Below, piece after piece: positions 47,832-55,516 of a stretch of 64,000 nucleotides of DNA (its first letter is position 1; the number at the start of each line of letters is the position of its first letter). Under the pieces are notes generated by a model. The model did no database searches, was not told where the DNA came from, and was given only the letters and a program-made list of their open reading frames with translations. The position numbers and the translations under genes were made by a program. The DNA comes from Clostridia bacterium (GTDB taxonomy: Bacteria; Bacillota; Clostridia; Oscillospirales; RGIG5299): positions 89,228 through 153,227 of the forward strand of contig JAFVQJ010000002.1 of the NCBI GenBank assembly GCA_017504945.1, given 5' to 3'.

Positions 47832-49652
47832 TTATTTCATTTTTAAAAGGCGAAGCGAATTCAAAACGGCGATGAGTGTAACGCCAACGTCGGCAAAGAC
47901 GGCTATCCACATTCCGCCCACTCCCAAAACGCTTAAGATCAAAACGAGAAGCTTTACCGAAAGCGCGAAAATAAGGTTTGCCTTGACGGTTGCCATCGTC
48001 CTTTTTGCGTGAGAGTGAAGACGGGGAAGAAGTGAAAGATCGTCGTTCATAATAACCACGTCTGCCGCTTCGACTGCGGCGGCAGAACCTATCGCACCCA
48101 TTGCAACGCCGACGTCTGCAGCGGCAAGAACGGGAGAATCGTTTATTCCGTCGCCCACGAATACCGTGCCGCCCTCGCTCTTTGCATTTTCAAGAATCGC
48201 GAGCTTGTCGGCAGGCATAAGTGAGGAGTAAAAGCCGTCGGCTCCGACCTCGTCGGCAACCCTTGATGCCGACTCCTTTCTGTCGCCCGTGAGAATAAGC
48301 GCTTTGATTTTGCGGCGCTCAAAGTAAGAAACGGCATCTTTGGCATCCGCCTTGGTTTTATCCTCGACGGAGATATATCCGAGATAGTTATCCCTTGCGG
48401 CAATATGCACCGCAGAGGATGCGGCTTCAATATTCGGCACGCGGCATATCTCGCCCACGAAATCCGGCTTTCCCGCGCGGAATAAAACCCCCTCTATCTC
48501 GCCCTCTATACCCATTGCGCCCGTTTCCTTAATTAAAGAGGCGGTAAGTGAGCTGTCAAGCCGGGATATCGCCCTTGCTATCGGGTGAGAGGAGCTTTTT
48601 TCAAGAGCCGCCGCAACGGCGCAAAGCCTTTCCTTTGAGTTATTTTCAAATGGGACGGCTTCGGTTACGGAAAAGGCGCCCTCGGTAAGAGTTCCCGTTT
48701 TATCGAAGAAAACGGTCCTTGCCCTTGCAAGAGCCTCTATGTAAACGCTGCCCTTGATAAGCGCGCCCTTTTTCGAGGCGGCGCCCAACGATGAGAAAAA
48801 TCCGAGAGGAACGGAAACGGCAAGCGCGCAGGGGCAGGAGGCTACCAAAAAACAAAGGGCGCGCTTTAGCCACAGCGCCCACTCTCCCGTTATAAGAGAG
48901 GGAATAACGAAAACGAAAATCGCACAAAGTGTAACTATGGGGGTATAAAGCCTTGAAAAACGGGTTATAAAGCTTTCGGCTTTGGTCTTTCTCTCCGATG
49001 CGAAAAGAACCAGCGAGGCAATTTTCTGAACCGTGCTTTTATCAAACTCGGTCTTTGCCCTTACCGTTAAAACTCCACCCTTGTTTATCGAGCCCGAGAG
49101 TATCTCGTCGCCGACCGATACCTCGCGCGGCAGGCTTTCGCCGTTTAAGGCGGAAACGTCAAGCGAAGAGCTTCCTTCGGTTATAACGCAGTCGGTGGGG
49201 ACCTTTTCGCCCGCGAATATTACCAAAACGTCGTTTACTCGTATCTCGCTCGGGGATATCTCCTCGGTCTTGCCGTCAATAAGCCTTCTTGCTCTTTCGG
49301 GACGGAGCTTTATTATCTCCTTTACCGCCTTTTTCGAATTGTCTATCGCCTTATGCTCAAGACCCTCGCCTATTGCGAAAAACAGCATTATTGCCGCCGC
49401 CTCGTGATGCTCTCCGAGGGCAAAGGCGCCAAGCGAGGCAACCGTCATAAGCAGGTTTTCATCGGTAAACCGCCCCTTGAAGAGATGCTCGAACGCCTCG
49501 AAAACGACGTTGTATCCAACTGCTGCCGCCGATGCAAGACAGAGAAAAAAGCTCAAATATTCAAAGCCGTCAAAGCTCACGCCGCCGGTAAAGAAGGAAA
49601 CTGCGAAAAGAAAAGCGGCAACGGAGATCTTAATAATATCCTTTTTATGCAT
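47832..49652 (-). CDS. Heavy-metal P1B-type ATPase (Cd/Zn-type exporter), no HMA domain
   Basis: A 606-residue metal-transporting ATPase. Transmembrane metal site ASCPCALAVS, phosphorylation motif DKTGTLTEG, hinge GDGINDSPVLAAADVGVAMG and a GERTDENLLMTVASLG-type first helix region are present. The CPC motif with downstream Lys in VKLLV fits the Zn/Cd/Pb group. The N-terminal HMA (GMTCxxC) metal-binding domain common in CadA is missing, so the protein starts directly with the membrane helices. The ATG at 49652 has CGGAGTGA five bases before it; the frame upstream to 49751 overlaps the regulator gene. It forms an operon with the ArsR regulator. Confidence 0.92.
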   Translation of the reverse strand: MHKKDIIKISVAAFLFAVSFFTGGVSFDGFEYLSFFLCLASAAAVGYNVVFEAFEHLFKGRFTDENLLMTVASLGAFALGEHHEAAAIMLFFAIGEGLEHKAIDNSKKAVKEIIKLRPERARRLIDGKTEEISPSEIRVNDVLVIFAGEKVPTDCVITEGSSSLDVSALNGESLPREVSVGDEILSGSINKGGVLTVRAKTEFDKSTVQKIASLVLFASERKTKAESFITRFSRLYTPIVTLCAIFVFVIPSLITGEWALWLKRALCFLVASCPCALAVSVPLGFFSSLGAASKKGALIKGSVYIEALARARTVFFDKTGTLTEGAFSVTEAVPFENNSKERLCAVAAALEKSSSHPIARAISRLDSSLTASLIKETGAMGIEGEIEGVLFRAGKPDFVGEICRVPNIEAASSAVHIAARDNYLGYISVEDKTKADAKDAVSYFERRKIKALILTGDRKESASRVADEVGADGFYSSLMPADKLAILENAKSEGGTVFVGDGINDSPVLAAADVGVAMGAIGSAAAVEAADVVIMNDDLSLLPRLHSHAKRTMATVKANLIFALSVKLLVLILSVLGVGGMWIAVFADVGVTLIAVLNSLRLLKMK

Positions 49653-49657
49653 AATAT

Positions 49658-50014
49658 TCACTCCGAAACGTGATTCAAGCCCTGACCGATTATCGTTTCG
49701 ATATGGCTGTCGTCGAGTGAATAAAAGACGGTCTTGCCGTCCTTGCGGCATTTAACGAGCTTTGCCTGCTTCAAAACGCGAAGCTGGTGGGATATGGCTG
49801 AGTGTGTCATCGAGAGAAGCTCTGCGATATCGCAAACGCACATTTCGTTTTTGAAAAGGGCAAAGAGTATTCTTATTCGGGTCGTATCGCCAAACACCTT
49901 GAAAAGCTCGGCGAGGTCGTAAAGACGCTCCTTTGAAACTCCGCTTTTTCTCACTCTTTCTATAAGCTCTGTGTGATGCTCACAGCACTCACAGCATTCG
50001 ATCTTATCAACCAT
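49658..50014 (-). CDS. ArsR/SmtB-family metal-responsive repressor (CadC-like)
   Basis: A 118-residue winged-helix repressor. The N-terminal CCECCEHH cluster and the MCVCDIAELL segment in helix alpha-3 match the Cys-rich metal site of CadC-type sensors. The recognition helix is MTHSAISHQLRVLKQAKLV, and the C-terminal helix carries DDSHIETII. Binding of Cd, Zn or Pb would release DNA and allow ATPase expression. The frame extends to 50047, but the ATG at 50014 has AAAGGAAG upstream and starts the domain. A long palindrome covers its transcription start. Confidence 0.93.
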   Translation of the reverse strand: MVDKIECCECCEHHTELIERVRKSGVSKERLYDLAELFKVFGDTTRIRILFALFKNEMCVCDIAELLSMTHSAISHQLRVLKQAKLVKCRKDGKTVFYSLDDSHIETIIGQGLNHVSE

Positions 50015-50030
50015 TATTATCTTCCTTTCG

Positions 50031-50064
50031 TATGAATATATGAACAACCGTTCATATATTCATA
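50031..50064 (-). promoter_or_regulatory. 34-bp palindromic operator for the ArsR-type repressor
   Basis: TATGAATATATGAAC (50031-50045) and GTTCATATATTCATA (50050-50064) are perfect 15-base complements around AACC. The inner TGAAC/GTTCA matches the SmtB/CadC/CzrA operator family. It begins at the -10 box and covers the transcription start, so binding would block initiation. Confidence 0.88.
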
Positions 50065-50092
50065 TTATAACTCCGAAAAGGGCGGCTGTCAA
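50064..50092 (-). promoter_or_regulatory. Promoter of the metal-resistance operon
   Basis: Minus strand TTGACA (50087-50092), 17-bp spacer, TATAAT (50064-50069). The -35 overlaps the stop codon of the upstream PBP gene. Confidence 0.85.
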
Positions 50093-51693
50093 GATATATT
50101 TTCAAGTCTTGCAATATTTTCCGAAATTTCTTTGAAAACGGGCGAGCTGCTGCTTATTTTCGGATCGGCGTTTTCAGCAAGCACCGTTATAACGTAGCGA
50201 GGCGCGTCCTTTGGGAAAAAGCCGGTTATCCAGCTTTGAACGGTGTATTTTCCGCTTTCGTTCATTATTCCCGTTTCGGCAGTCGAGGTCTTTGTGCCGG
50301 AGCCGCAAAAGGGATTTGCCTTTTTACCGGTGCCGCTTTCCGAAACGGTCTCCATAAGGTCGCAGATCGTTTGCGCGGTATTTGGGGAGAGGACGCGCTC
50401 CTTTTCCGTGTCAAAGCAACGGTCCTTTTGGAAAACGCCGTTTTCTACGGTACCCACCGCAACGCAAAGCGGCGCCTTTACTCCGCCGTTTGCTATTATC
50501 TGCGTCATCTGCGCCATCTGCACGGGAGTTACGAGAAGCCTTCCCTGACCCATCGACATATTTGCAAGCTCGGCGTCGAAGCCAAGCTCCGATTTCGAAG
50601 CCAAGCTTCCCTGCGAGGAAAAATATCCGCTTGCAAGCTCTGAAGAGGCGCCGAATCCCAATGCCTTTGCGGTTTCAAGCATCTTTTCGGCTCCGTTTAA
50701 AAGCCCCATTTTTATGAAAAAGCCGTTGCAGGAAACGCAGAGTGCCGAGGCAACGTCAAGCTCGCCGTGGTGCTTTCTCAAGTAGCAGCCTATTTCGCTG
50801 TTGCCCACCTCAATGCTTCCGCCGCAATTATAGTTAAACTCGCTTCCTCCGCTCTCAAGAAAGGCGGCGAGCGTTACCAGCTTGAATGCGGAGCCCGCAT
50901 TAAACGGCATAAGACATTTGTTGGTAAGAGCGCCCTCCTTTTCGAGAGCGGCGCCGATATCGTAGGGATGGTAAGAAGGGCGGCTCACCGCCGCCACTAT
51001 CTCGCCCGTCTGCACCCTTGCAACTATCACCGCGCCGCTTTCTATCTGCATTGCCGCATTCTCCGCTATTTTTTGAATATCGCTGTCTATCGTGAGGATA
51101 AGACTGTCGCGCGAGGGCTCGGCGTTTCCCGTAATATTTATTCCGAGCCCCGAGATTATACCGCCCGCCGAGTCGGAGGAGTAGCTTACGCTGTACTTTT
51201 TCTCGTTTTTACGGAGAAATGAATTGAAGGCGTATTCAAGCCCCGATTCGCCGTCGCCGTTTCCGTTAAGACTTCCTATGAGATGAACGGCAAGCTGATC
51301 CTTCGAGTATCTCGTAAGAGTTTCAAGGCACCAAAGCCCCTTTATATTTTCCTGCCGCGCCTTTAGGGGAATAATGGCGGTGGCGTGAGAGGCGACGGCA
51401 CTTTCAAAATAGCTTTCGTATTTGCTGTCAAAGAGAGCGCCGCCCTCGTAGACGAGAGTGTCGATAACGCCGAGAACGGAGCTTTCGGTATCGGTAAGCG
51501 GCACGCCGTGGCGGTCGGTGATAACTGCGCGCGAGGTGTAATATATCACCGAGCTGCTTTGCTGCGAAAGTGCTCTCTCGTAAAATGAGGGACCCGAAAA
51601 AAGCGCGATAAGTGAAAGGCGCGCAAAGGTGGAGGCAGAAAAGGCAAAAATTATAAATATTGAAAGAAAAAGTCTTTTTCTCAAAAAGATCAC
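50089..51693 (-). CDS. Class B penicillin-binding protein (transpeptidase)
   Basis: A 534-residue membrane-anchored D,D-transpeptidase: one N-terminal helix (about 5-30), a dimerisation/pedestal region with ITDRHGVPLT, and a transpeptidase domain with SAFK (SxxK), SCN (SxN) and TKTSTAE in place of the usual KTGTAE. The domain order fits PBP2/FtsI/SpoVD-type proteins that cross-link peptidoglycan. Proximity to sigma-K could hint at a sporulation role. The start appears to be GTG at 51693, inside the terminator-like hairpin of sigK, with a poor ribosome binding site; a TTG three codons later is possible. Confidence 0.85.
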   Translation of the reverse strand: MIFLRKRLFLSIFIIFAFSASTFARLSLIALFSGPSFYERALSQQSSSVIYYTSRAVITDRHGVPLTDTESSVLGVIDTLVYEGGALFDSKYESYFESAVASHATAIIPLKARQENIKGLWCLETLTRYSKDQLAVHLIGSLNGNGDGESGLEYAFNSFLRKNEKKYSVSYSSDSAGGIISGLGINITGNAEPSRDSLILTIDSDIQKIAENAAMQIESGAVIVARVQTGEIVAAVSRPSYHPYDIGAALEKEGALTNKCLMPFNAGSAFKLVTLAAFLESGGSEFNYNCGGSIEVGNSEIGCYLRKHHGELDVASALCVSCNGFFIKMGLLNGAEKMLETAKALGFGASSELASGYFSSQGSLASKSELGFDAELANMSMGQGRLLVTPVQMAQMTQIIANGGVKAPLCVAVGTVENGVFQKDRCFDTEKERVLSPNTAQTICDLMETVSESGTGKKANPFCGSGTKTSTAETGIMNESGKYTVQSWITGFFPKDAPRYVITVLAENADPKISSSSPVFKEISENIARLENIS

Positions 51694-51715
51694 CCGTAGC
51701 TATTTTGCACGGGTG
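51687..51715 (-). terminator. Hairpin between sigK and the PBP gene
   Basis: CACCCGT / ACGGGTG stem (51691-51697 and 51709-51715) with an 11-base loop and ATCTTTTT following on the minus strand. The PBP start codon lies in the 3' arm, so the hairpin may also limit its translation. Confidence 0.6.
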
Positions 51716-51727
51716 AAGGCTTTTAAT

Positions 51728-52417
51728 TCATTTTTCCATCTCTTCCTTGAGCGTTTCGAGCGCTTTTTTCTCAATTCGCGAAACGTAGCTTCGCGAGATG
51801 CCGAGCTTCTTTGCCGTTTCGCGCTGGGTAAGCGGAGCGCTGTTTGCAAGACCGTAACGAAGGGCGATTATTGCTCTCTCGCGCTCTGTAAGACGGTCGC
51901 GCACCGCAAGACAAAGCTTTTCGGAGCGCAGCTTTAAGTCTATATCGTCGGCAATGGTGTCGTCTACCGACAAAACGTCGATAAGGGTAAGAGAATTTCC
52001 GTCCTTGTCGGTGTCGATGGTCTCGTCGATGGACACCTCCGCCGAAAGCTTTTTGGTGCTTCGGAAATACATTAAAATTTCGTTTTCGATGCATCGTGAG
52101 GCGTAGGTGGAAAGACGGGTGTTCTTTCCGCCCTTGTAGCTGTCGATGCCCTTTATAAGTCCTATCGTGCCGATGGAAACGAGGTCGTCGTTATCGACGT
52201 CGGCGGCGTAATATTTTTTAACTATGTGGGCTACGAGCCGCAGATTTCGCTCGATCAAAACGCTTCTTGCTTTTTTGTCGCCCGAGAGCATTTTCTCAAT
52301 GAGCGGCGCCTCCTCCTCGGGAGAAAGCGGCTTGGGAAAGGAATTTTTCCCCGAGAGATAGAGGGCAAGAAACAAAAAGCCCACGGTAAATGATAAAAAG
52401 GGCAGCATCAATATCAC
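51728..52417 (-). CDS. sigK: RNA polymerase sporulation sigma factor, pro-sigma-K type
   Basis: A 229-residue sigma-70 family factor. It starts with a hydrophobic segment (about 4-23, LPFLSFTVGFLFLALYLSG) followed by KNSFPKPLSPEEE, the layout of the pro-sequence that tethers pro-sigma-K to a membrane until SpoIVFB cleaves it. Region 2 has NLRLVAHIVKKYY, DLVSIGTIGLIKGI and STYASRCIENEILMYFR; region 4 has TQRETAKKLGISRSYVSRIEKKAL. The gene is continuous, with no skin-type insertion. It directs late mother-cell transcription in endospore formers. AAGGAGTGA precedes the ATG. Confidence 0.93.
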   Translation of the reverse strand: MILMLPFLSFTVGFLFLALYLSGKNSFPKPLSPEEEAPLIEKMLSGDKKARSVLIERNLRLVAHIVKKYYAADVDNDDLVSIGTIGLIKGIDSYKGGKNTRLSTYASRCIENEILMYFRSTKKLSAEVSIDETIDTDKDGNSLTLIDVLSVDDTIADDIDLKLRSEKLCLAVRDRLTERERAIIALRYGLANSAPLTQRETAKKLGISRSYVSRIEKKALETLKEEMEK

Positions 52418-52463
52418 TCCTTAACGAAGTATATGACGCCGCCCTTTTGTTTAAGACACGAAA

Positions 52464-53735
52464 TTATTCAATTACGGTAACTGCAACGCCGTCGGGTATA
52501 ACGGTGAAGCTTGCGTCGCTTCCCGCTATCTCCTTTGCCTTTGAAACAGCTTCGTCGAGATCCTTGGCGTAGACCATACGTAAGCTTTCAACGAGCTCCT
52601 TCGGAGCGTCGGAAACGAAGATGACGGTTGCCTTCAGGAGAATTCTTACGAATATCTGTGCCTGCCACTGATCTGCGGGAGTTTCGTTTGCGGGACAAGC
52701 GGCAAACGCGGCTGCAAGCTCGGCGTTTGAAAGGGCGCTTCTGAAGAAGTTGCAGAATCCCTCGCCGCCGTGTCCGTCGTTGCACTTTGCGACCATTATG
52801 ATAACGCCGCCCTTTTTGACGGTTGCCTCTGCCGCGGTCATACCCTTGACAGCCTGATAGATATTCTGGTCAAGCGGATAGCCGCCGTTTGTGGAAACGG
52901 CAACGTCTGCGGGAATAGCCTTTTCCATGCAAAGCGATTTTACGAATTCGCAGCCCTTGCGGTGAGCCTTTATAAGATCGCCCGCGAAGGCGTTGATTAT
53001 CTTTTTCTCGCCGTTTATAACGACGTTTAAAATAAATTTGAGCTTTGCGGTCTTTGCGGCGTATTCCATGTCGATGTTTATGGGATTTCCCTCAAGAAGA
53101 CCGGTGCGCGCCTTGTCGCTTTCTATAAAGGCGCCGCAGTGGTTTGCGTGGACGGTAACCTTCGAGGCGATACCCGGAAGCACGCTCTTTCTGCCGCCCG
53201 AAAAGCCCGCGAAGAAGTGAGGCTCGATAAAGCCCTCGGAAACCAAAAGATCAGCCTCCGCCGCAAGCTTGTTTATGATAAGCTCGCCGCCCGAGGGGAG
53301 AGTGCCGAGCTTTACAAGCATAGACTCGTCGGCACAGTCGTGAACGTATATCTTCTCGTTTTTAACTATATCCTCGCCGAATTTGGAGATAAGCTCTGCC
53401 TCGGTGGTGCCTCTGTGGCAGCCCGTTGCGATGAGAATGGTAATGTCTGCATCGGGATTGCCCTTTCTTATCTCTGAGAGCATAGGGGGAATAAGGAATT
53501 TACTCGGAACGGGACGGGTATGGTCGCTCGCTATGATAACGACCTTGTTTTTTCCCTTTGCAAGCTCCGAAAGGGGAGCGGAGTCGATGGGGTTTGCAAG
53601 GGCGTCGAGCACGAGCTGCTGCTCGCTTGCGGTGGGTATGTATTCCTCTATTCCCGAGTGAAGCACGCCGTTTACCTTATCGTCGGGAAGGGAAAGAGTT
53701 AACTGTTCTTTGCCGTAGGGGAGCTTGAATTCCAT
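52464..53735 (-). CDS. larA: LarA-like nickel-dependent racemase (DUF2088)
   Basis: A 423-residue protein of the lactate racemase LarA family. Conserved segments are SDHTRPVPSKFLIPP, ILIATGCHRGTTEAEL, VSEGFIEPHFFAGFSGGRKSVLPG (with His and Lys implicated in the nickel-pincer cofactor site) and NGGYPLDQN. LarA homologues racemise or epimerise several 2-hydroxy acids and sugar acids, so the substrate is unknown. Genes for cofactor synthesis (larB, larC, larE) are not in the window. It is transcribed alone from its own promoter, with AAGGTGAT upstream. Confidence 0.88.
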   Translation of the reverse strand: MEFKLPYGKEQLTLSLPDDKVNGVLHSGIEEYIPTASEQQLVLDALANPIDSAPLSELAKGKNKVVIIASDHTRPVPSKFLIPPMLSEIRKGNPDADITILIATGCHRGTTEAELISKFGEDIVKNEKIYVHDCADESMLVKLGTLPSGGELIINKLAAEADLLVSEGFIEPHFFAGFSGGRKSVLPGIASKVTVHANHCGAFIESDKARTGLLEGNPINIDMEYAAKTAKLKFILNVVINGEKKIINAFAGDLIKAHRKGCEFVKSLCMEKAIPADVAVSTNGGYPLDQNIYQAVKGMTAAEATVKKGGVIIMVAKCNDGHGGEGFCNFFRSALSNAELAAAFAACPANETPADQWQAQIFVRILLKATVIFVSDAPKELVESLRMVYAKDLDEAVSKAKEIAGSDASFTVIPDGVAVTVIE

Positions 53736-53768
53736 TGCTTATCACCTTTGATTTATATTCTTGAAAAT

Positions 53769-53797
53769 ATTATACATTATCTTAACGGCTTTTGCAA
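53769..53797 (-). promoter_or_regulatory. Promoter of the larA-like gene
   Basis: Minus strand TTGCAA (53792-53797), 17-bp spacer, TATAAT (53769-53774). Confidence 0.75.
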
Positions 53798-53853
53798 ATA
53801 AAATCGAAGCAAATCTTTCTAAAACAAAGACAAAGTGAAAAGATTCGTTATTT

Positions 53854-53883
53854 TGCACAAAGAAAGAACGAAAAAATTGTGCA
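53854..53883 (+). promoter_or_regulatory. Upstream dyad of module A1-B1
   Basis: TGCACAA (53854-53860) and TTGTGCA (53877-53883) are perfect complements 16 bases apart. A closely related pair lies in front of A2 (57199-57227), so it is a candidate site for a shared regulator, about 35 bases upstream of the -35 box. Confidence 0.55.
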
Positions 53884-53917
53884 GTTTAACGAAAAAAGAA
53901 AAGGCGAAAAAAAGTGC

Positions 53918-53947
53918 TTGACAAAGGCTTTCAAAAGGTCCTATACT
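53918..53947 (+). promoter_or_regulatory. Promoter of A1-B1
   Basis: TTGACA (53918-53923), 18-bp spacer, TATACT (53942-53947), 36 bases before the ATG of A1. Confidence 0.75.
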
Positions 53948-53983
53948 ATTCACGTATTATCTCTTAATATAGGAGGAAACATA

Positions 53984-55507
53984 ATGAAAAGAAGAGTGAT
54001 TGCGGGCTTTTTCGCGCTGCTTCTTCTGCTTTGCAGCCTTTCGGCTTGCACGGGCGGAGGAAATGTTATAAAGCCGCAGGAATTTGACCCCGCGGCAGAG
54101 GTCTACAACGTTTTAGAGCTTGGCATAAAGGCAGACGGAAGTACCGATATTACCAAGGAGCTTACAAAGGCTATAAACGAAAAGGCGCAGGTCGGCGCTA
54201 CCTTGGTTTTCCCTGCGGGAAAATATTATATAAACGGTGACGTAAGCTTTTCCGCAAAGGTAGGCGTAAAGCTTCTTGAGGGCGCCGTTATAAAGCTTGG
54301 CAACGAGGCTAACGTCAAGATGATGTCGGGCGGCTTTTCCGCTCCTTTGGGAAAGATATTCGAAATAGAGGGTGAAGGCAGAATTACCGGCTTCGGTAAT
54401 GTTTTAAACGTCTACTCCGAGTGGTTCGGCGCCGTTAAGGACGACGGACTCGACGATTCTCTTGCAATAAACTACGCCCTTCGCTTCTGCGGCAAGGTCT
54501 CCTTCCTTGAGGGCAGCTACAATATCGACAATCCCGTTTATATTAAAGACACTTATTCCAGCTCGGGCTATGATATGCTCGGTATGGGCAAGGATAAATC
54601 CAAGATAATAATCGGAAACGATATTATCGCGATAGACGGTTACAGCGACGGAGCATCTATCGGTAACTCGGCGTTTAATGCAAACGGTATAGGCTTCTAC
54701 GAGAAGAACAATAAAAAGAGCTCTATGGCTATTAAGATAAATTCGGGCTGGGTCTCTACCGAAAATTGCCACTTTGAAGGACTTTTGGGCGGCGTATGGT
54801 ACGACAGAGGAGGCTTCTGCCAATTTACCGAAAACACCGCAAAGGATACCTTTATCGTTTTCGAAATATCCGAGCTTTCGATGTTCTCCTATTTTCTCGA
54901 TAATGAGGCAGACAGCTGCGGCACTCTTATAAAGGCAGTCGTTTCTCCCTCCGGCGGCGTTTCGAACGGCATTATGATAAAGCGCTGCAAGAGCTATAAT
55001 GCATACAAAGAGGATATTTATATAACCGAAAATCAGGCGGTATTTATAGAGAGCTGCGAGTTTATAGGCGGCAGCGGCGGTAAGGCAGCGGTCTATTTTG
55101 AAAACCATATCGACTCGGGTGTCGATAACTGCATTATCTCCTCAAAGCCCGGCAGTGCAAGAGCGGGCGTTATGTATGCAAGCCTTGCCTTCGGCTCGAT
55201 TACGGGCAACAAGATAACCGACTGCTCCAACGCGGTGTCGATACACAGCAGAGGCGTGGTAACGGTTTCCGATAACGAGTTTGAAAACAACTCGGGCTCC
55301 GATATTTTGCTCAGATCCTGCAGTGAGATATATATTGCGAGAAATAAGTTTAAAACGGCAGGCTCGGCGATCCCCGTAAGAGGCGAGAAGGAAAATTCGC
55401 TTATAACGGTTACCGATAACGTCTTTGCTCACTCAAGCTACGATATAGCGGCAAATCTCGGAAACGGAAGCTCCTTCATAGTTTCCGACAACGTATTTAA
55501 CGGTTAA
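53984..55507 (+). CDS. Parallel beta-helix lipoprotein A1
   Basis: A 507-residue exported lipoprotein (lipobox LSAC, Cys22). It shows two pectate-lyase-3-like entry motifs: LGIKADGSTDITKEL with VFPAGKYYI (about 45-85) and YSEWFGAVKDDGLDDSLAI with FLEGSYNI (about 145-185). Irregular beta-helix coils follow, with NCHFEG, RCKSYNAYKEDIYITENQA, ESCEFIGGSGG, HIDSGVDNCIISSK and a series of Asn-turn coils to the end. The start at 53984 is set by AGGAGG eight bases upstream and by the signal peptide; the frame extends to 53792. A surface polysaccharide lyase, hydrolase or binding role is plausible. Its paralogue A2 lies at 57317. Confidence 0.78.
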   Translation: MKRRVIAGFFALLLLLCSLSACTGGGNVIKPQEFDPAAEVYNVLELGIKADGSTDITKELTKAINEKAQVGATLVFPAGKYYINGDVSFSAKVGVKLLEGAVIKLGNEANVKMMSGGFSAPLGKIFEIEGEGRITGFGNVLNVYSEWFGAVKDDGLDDSLAINYALRFCGKVSFLEGSYNIDNPVYIKDTYSSSGYDMLGMGKDKSKIIIGNDIIAIDGYSDGASIGNSAFNANGIGFYEKNNKKSSMAIKINSGWVSTENCHFEGLLGGVWYDRGGFCQFTENTAKDTFIVFEISELSMFSYFLDNEADSCGTLIKAVVSPSGGVSNGIMIKRCKSYNAYKEDIYITENQAVFIESCEFIGGSGGKAAVYFENHIDSGVDNCIISSKPGSARAGVMYASLAFGSITGNKITDCSNAVSIHSRGVVTVSDNEFENNSGSDILLRSCSEIYIARNKFKTAGSAIPVRGEKENSLITVTDNVFAHSSYDIAANLGNGSSFIVSDNVFNG

Positions 55508-55516
55508 AGGAGGAAG

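Noticed and set aside
52418..52463. Sigma-E type promoter in front of sigK
   Set aside because: CATATACTT resembles a sigma-E -10, but no convincing -35 at the right distance could be identified in the short gap.
53792..53983. 64-codon N-terminal extension of lipoprotein A1
   Set aside because: It would cover the promoter and dyad and bury the signal peptide; the ATG at 53984 follows AGGAGG.
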